The notes under the pieces were generated by a model. It ran no database searches. It saw only the letters and a program-made list of their open reading frames with translations, and had not been told where the DNA came from. From Priapulus caudatus (lineage: Eukaryota > Priapulida > Priapulimorpha > Priapulimorphida > Priapulidae), in assembly GCF_000485595.1 (NCBI RefSeq), contig NW_014577197.1:193486-246666 (forward strand): a stretch of 53,181 nucleotides of DNA, in the 5' to 3' direction. A program made the translations under genes and the position numbers. Position 1 is the stretch's first letter. Each line of letters begins with the position of its first letter. This document shows, piece after piece, positions 50,501 through 53,181 of the stretch.

Positions 50501-52150
50501 GTAATTTTGTAGATGGGTCAATTTATGAGTTGGCTGCCAATTTTTAAATGAAATTCCATGCAGCATGTCTGCACCTGATCATATCACAACATATATCGTA
50601 TCCAGTGAGTGACAGATCTAGAGGGGGTTGGGGGTTGCACCCCCCCCCCCCATTCAGCCACTGACTAATGTCATAATACCACTGCTCATAGGGTCTATGT
50701 CCCCCAGGGTACTGCCGGAACGTACCCTGGGTACGGTCCGATATACCAGAACGTACCCTGGTAACTATCTGATATGGTTAGGGTTAGGGTTAGGGTTAGG
50801 GTTAGGGTTAGGGAGTAGGCGTAGGCAACTCCCTAGACTCGAGCGTTAGTGCAATAGGCGAGGTACGGTCCGGCATATTAGATAGTACCACTACCAGGGT
50901 ACGTTCCGGCAGTACCCTGGGGGACATAGACCCTATCAGCGATACTACTACTAGTAGTGCTCATAGGGTCTATGTCCCCCAGGGTACTGCCGGAACGTAC
51001 CCTGGTAACTATCTGATATGGTTAGGGTTAGGGTTAGGGTTAGGGTTAGGGTTAGGGAGTAGGCTATAGACTCGTTAGTGGAGTAGGCGAGGTACGGTCT
51101 GGCATATTAGATAGTACCAGGGTACGTTCTGGTATACCGGACCATACCCAGGGTACGTTCTGGCAGTACCCTGAGGGACATAGACCCTCTCAGCACTACT
51201 AGTAAAATGGGGCCAAAACTAAAAATGTCAGTCTGCAGGGAAGTGGCTGTGAAATATTACCTGCAACAACATGTGGCACACACATCCATGATTAGGCTTG
51301 GCAACCAATTTATTTTGCACTATATCAACTTGCATGTCATAAACCTCATATATATATATATAACCCTAGTTGATATAATGAGCCAAGTGGCAATTTCACG
51401 CCTCGAACATTTTTTTGTTTTTTGTCTACCAAACACACTGCTTATGTATGCATGGTCACTGTCATTTTGCTATTATCAGCTTGACCATTCCTGCTTCTCT
51501 AGCTTCCAAGTTTGCACATACAAGGCCTTACATTGAGAAAATTCCTAGGGGTGGGGGCAGTATTTCAAGGAAGGGGTGAGAAACAGGTGGGGGTCTGGGG
51601 GTCCTCCCACAGAAAATTTTGATAATGTAGATCGCAGGAGATGGTAATTGGTATTTGAGTAGCTCTAGAACTATAGCCATCTGCTCCGCCGCAGGGACCT
51701 CCTGCGGCGGAGCAGAGGGCTATAGTTCTAGAGCTAGTATTTGAGGCACTTTTGAGTGCTCACATGTAGTGCACAGCCTTCGATATCATATCATTCTGAC
51801 AACGACAATTCTTTTACTTTTACTAGACCAATGGAACACAGGGCTACACACACTAACATATAGGTAGCGTTACGGCCGGACCTCTGCAACCTGTTTTAGA
51901 GTGAAGGGCCAGTGGCTATAGCCTGGCCCTAGGGATGTGTTGCCCCTGTAGTTGACTGTGGACTGCAGTAGTGTACTCTGTACTGTGGTAGTGTGTAGTG
52001 ACACTGTCACTGACACCTGTCACCGAGTCAGATCTGAACTTACGAAAAGAAAAATATATGGAAATTCAGAAGTATACAAATCTAATATACGTGAGGTGCA
52101 TACTGACAAACATCATATGACTTACTTTTTGATGCGTGCAATAATGCCAT
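47589..52150 (-). CDS. MFSD1: MFSD1-like transporter, exons 1-9
   Basis: Exons: 52126-52150 (ATG at 52148-52150), 50373-50473, 50008-50123, 49820-49875, 49335-49478, 48878-49036, 48615-48730, 48092-48192, 47589-47697. Every boundary is AG/GT and every phase matches; exon 7 uses the weaker donor GTATGG. They encode residues 1-309 of a 504-residue protein, close to the usual 12-helix MFSD1 length. Exon 2 is helix 1 (RFVVLFFNCMLTFGSYYCF). Exon 3 is a luminal loop with sequons NCS, NTT, NTT and DCCTDC. Exon 4 has GFFVDKVGN, the MFS motif A. Exons 5-6 have FGRLLFGSGNGSLT and VQNRITAFWF, distinctive of MFSD1. Exon 8 opens RFTDIKYFSLGYW. Animal MFSD1 is a lysosomal transporter, reported to move dipeptides and to pair with GLMP. 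The short N-terminus (MALLHASKTYYRF) has no acidic dileucine signal. The start is chosen because it is the only nearby ATG followed by a phase-1 donor. Confidence 0.87.
50373..50473 (-). CDS. MFSD1: MFSD1-like exon 2 (first transmembrane helix)
   Basis: Shown separately because it is the best single diagnostic exon of the 5' part. It carries YYRFVVLFFN followed by CMLTFGSYYCFDMPSVLQ, the conserved first helix and following loop of the family, framed by TTTTGCAG and GTAAAT. Its phase-1 start fits the 25-nt coding exon 1. Confidence 0.85.
50684..50940. mobile_element. MITE-like element 1 with TTAGGG core
   Basis: Terminal inverted repeats of about 45 bp: GCTCATAGGGTCTATGTCCC at the left, and GGGACATAGACCCTATCAGC at the right, both continuing into CCAGGGTACTGCCGGAACG or its complement. 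The interior has six perfect TTAGGG units at 50778-50813 followed by AGTAGGC. It also has an extra GGGTACGGTCCGATATACC copy inside the left arm. No coding sequence; located in intron 1 of the MFSD1-like gene. Confidence 0.75.
50949..51204. mobile_element. MITE-like element 2 with TTAGGG core
   Basis: Adjacent copy of element 1 in the same orientation, ending TACTAGTAGTGCT..AGCACTACTAGTA. It has the same order of parts: inverted repeat, CTATCTGATATGG, six TTAGGG units at 51022-51057, AGTAGGC, GGCATATTAGATAGTACC, inverted repeat. It differs in which arm carries the extra GTATACCGGACCATACC block, here the right one. Confidence 0.75.
51207..52125. other. Intron 1 of the MFSD1-like gene, remainder
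   Basis: Apart from the hairpin, no exon is indicated, since exon 1 to exon 2 phases already match. 51541-51620 is G-rich (GGGGTGGGGGC, GTGGGGGTCTGGGGGTCC) followed by AGAAAATTTT, likely an old repeat. The 109-codon plus-strand frame starting at 51207 has no recognisable domain and is not annotated as a gene. Confidence 0.5.
51661..51735. repeat. 75-bp perfect-arm hairpin in intron 1
   Basis: AGCTCTAGAACTATAGCC and CTGCTCCGCCGCAG on the left are matched by CTGCGGCGGAGCAG and GGCTATAGTTCTAGAGCT on the right. Only a 2-nt bulge on each arm and a loop of about 7 nt remain unpaired. It could be a tiny fold-back element or a structured RNA segment on either strand. Confidence 0.75.
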
Positions 52151-52368
52151 TTTACGTTTTATTTACGTTGCCGTTGTTTTCATACGTTGTTTACTAAACC
52201 ACAGCAATGACGACCACCGCGAGATGGCGCCAAAACGCAACTAAGTGAATCACCAGCCTACGACGCTATTTGATCACCAGCAACAGCCGAACTTATTTGT
52301 TATTTGCAGTATTGGACCTGTCCGTCGTTATATATCTGTAAATTTACTTAGGAAAAACATTGCCAAGA
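52151..52368. promoter_or_regulatory. Divergent promoter region, MFSD1-like / LRRC40-like
   Basis: Only 218 bp separate the two divergent start codons. The interval holds GGCGCCAAAA at 52226-52235 (reverse complement TTTTGGCGCC, matching the E2F pattern TTTSGCGC), GAGATGGCGCC overlapping it (YY1-like), and TGACGACC. No clear TATA box at a plausible distance from either gene. Both 5' UTRs must lie in this interval, so core promoters overlap or are very close. Motif assignment is by eye. Confidence 0.55.
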
Positions 52369-52540
52369 ATGTCAAAGTTACAAAATCGTCGTAAACCTCA
52401 GATGAATCCGAAGTTTCGTGCAGCTGCAGCGGATGCTGCTGCGGCCTGTGGCACTGGAGACGGTGGTGTCGGTCCTACTCTGATAAACAACGCGAGAAAG
52501 AGTGGGGAATTGAATTTGTCGAATAGAGGTTTATCAACGG
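52369..52540 (+). CDS. LRRC40: LRRC40-like protein, exon 1 (partial gene)
   Basis: ATG at 52369 (A at -3) opens a 172-nt coding exon ending TCAACGG|GTGAGT, so the donor is in phase 1 after 57 codons. The peptide begins MSKLQNRRKPQMNPKFRAAA, passes through an Ala-rich stretch, and ends LINNARKSGELNLSNRGLST. The final part, ARKSG-x-LNLS-x-R-x-LS, is the conserved start of the first leucine-rich repeat of LRRC40, a large LRR protein of poorly known function. The Ala/Gly-rich insert at residues 18-35 is probably lineage-specific. The remaining exons lie beyond the right end. A related LRR family with the same N-terminal repeat cannot be excluded. Confidence 0.7.
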
Positions 52541-52692
52541 GTGAGTGGTTAAACAGTAAAAATATGAAACAGCAAGAGCATTAGTTACTTGCCGACTTAG
52601 GTTGGTGTCCTTGTAGTGCCTATAGTGAGTAGTGGTATAAGTAATACAAATACTGAAATAGTAATAGTAATACTAGTATTACTATTAGTTTA
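52541..52692. other. Start of LRRC40-like intron 1
   Basis: Non-coding sequence after the donor, including a short GTAATACTAGTATTAC palindrome near 52666-52684. Nothing else seen. Confidence 0.4.
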
Positions 52693-52803
52693 ACCTTCGC
52701 CAAGGGCAGGAGGGGTATGTTTTCACCGGCGTGTGATTGTTGGTTTGTGGGTTTGTTTATGTACAGCCTAACTGGAAAAGTTATGGACGGATTGTCATAA
52801 AAT
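52693..52803 (+). repeat. Dispersed repeat, right-end copy
   Basis: Reverse complement of the repeat at 1-190, with GCCAAGGGCAGGAGG, ATGTTTTCACCGGCGTGTG, GGTTTGTGGGTTTG, TACAGCCTAACTGGAAAAG and TTATGGACGGATTGTCATAA in order. It ends in a TA microsatellite at 52802-52815. Confidence 0.6.
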
Positions 52804-53025
52804 ATATATATATATACTCGCCTCTCTTCGTTCTTCTACTTCCTCACTTCCAATTACTCCCCTCTCGCGGATGATATCGCCCACGACCAGTCGAGCATAT
52901 ATGGGATAACTTTTGCAGGTAAACGAAGAGAGGCGAATATATATATATTCGCCTCTCTCTCTCTTCTCTCTCTATCTCTTTCCTCCTCTCTCTCTCTCTC
53001 TCCCTATCTCTTCTCTCTCACCTCG

Positions 53026-53077
<52 letters not shown>

Positions 53078-53181
53078 ACCTCTCTCTCGCGTACTCGCAC
53101 ACTCTCGCTCTCTCTAGCGCGTACGCTCTCTCTCTCTCTCTTCTCTCTCTCACCTCTCTCTCGCGTACTCGCACACTCTCG
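52804..53181. repeat. Fold-back and CT microsatellite at window end
   Basis: ATATATACTCGCCTCTCTTC at about 52808 is inverted as AACGAAGAGAGGCGAATATA at about 52922, giving arms around a spacer of about 80 bp. From about 52950 to the end the sequence is nearly pure CT repeat interrupted by CTCACCTC and by GCGTACTCGCACACTCTCG, which occurs twice (about 53089 and 53163). Low complexity; no gene. Confidence 0.75.

Noticed and set aside
50778-51057. Chromosome end or true telomere
   Set aside because: Only six units each, enclosed in terminal inverted repeats within an intron; clean coding sequence lies on both sides.
52360-52368. Earlier start for the LRRC40-like exon
   Set aside because: The upstream in-frame codon is TTG; ATG at 52369 has an A at -3 and starts the family-like peptide.

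Overview
The window looks like nuclear DNA of an invertebrate animal. It has short exons with canonical GT-AG introns, TTAGGG-type repeats, MITE-like inverted-repeat elements, a tRNA-like SINE head and microsatellites. No operons or prokaryotic genes are visible. The species cannot be fixed from the sequence; a sponge or other early-branching animal is only a guess. Two real genes are recognisable, and they are head to head. One is an MFSD1-like lysosomal major-facilitator transporter on the minus strand. The other is the first exon of an LRRC40-like leucine-rich-repeat protein on the plus strand at the right end.

Layout. 1-851 is repeat-rich flank with a 276-bp palindrome. 852-4145 is a tandem satellite with a unit of about 545 bp. 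4146-18890 is low-quality, error-rich sequence ending in 25 Ns. 18916-22505 is clean and carries the last four exons of the MFSD1-like gene. At about 22505 the sequence jumps back into the satellite (22506-25635). It then repeats the same 14,745-bp error-rich block (25636-40380; constant offset 21,490; identical wherever compared) and ends in another 25 Ns. 40406-46135 is an indel-ridden second version of satellite plus MFSD1 3' end. 46136-53181 is clean: MFSD1-like exons 1-9, a divergent promoter of about 220 bp, and LRRC40-like exon 1.

The assembly order is therefore not the genomic order. Joining exons 1-9 (52150 down to 47589) to the clean exons 10-13 (22207 down to 20045) gives a phase-perfect 1,515-nt reading frame of 504 codons plus stop. 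The frameshifted exons at 43213-45843 sit at the position that order would require. The most economical explanation is an assembly with uncollapsed copies of one locus and gaps filled with uncorrected long-read sequence, the same fill being used twice.

The biology worth following up is modest but real. The predicted transporter has an acidic dileucine sorting signal in an extended C-terminal tail. The satellite carries NRF1-like palindromes. Two adjacent MITE-like elements each hold exactly six TTAGGG units. Intron 10 differs structurally between the two locus copies. I found no CRISPR array, operon or clearly novel multi-gene system.
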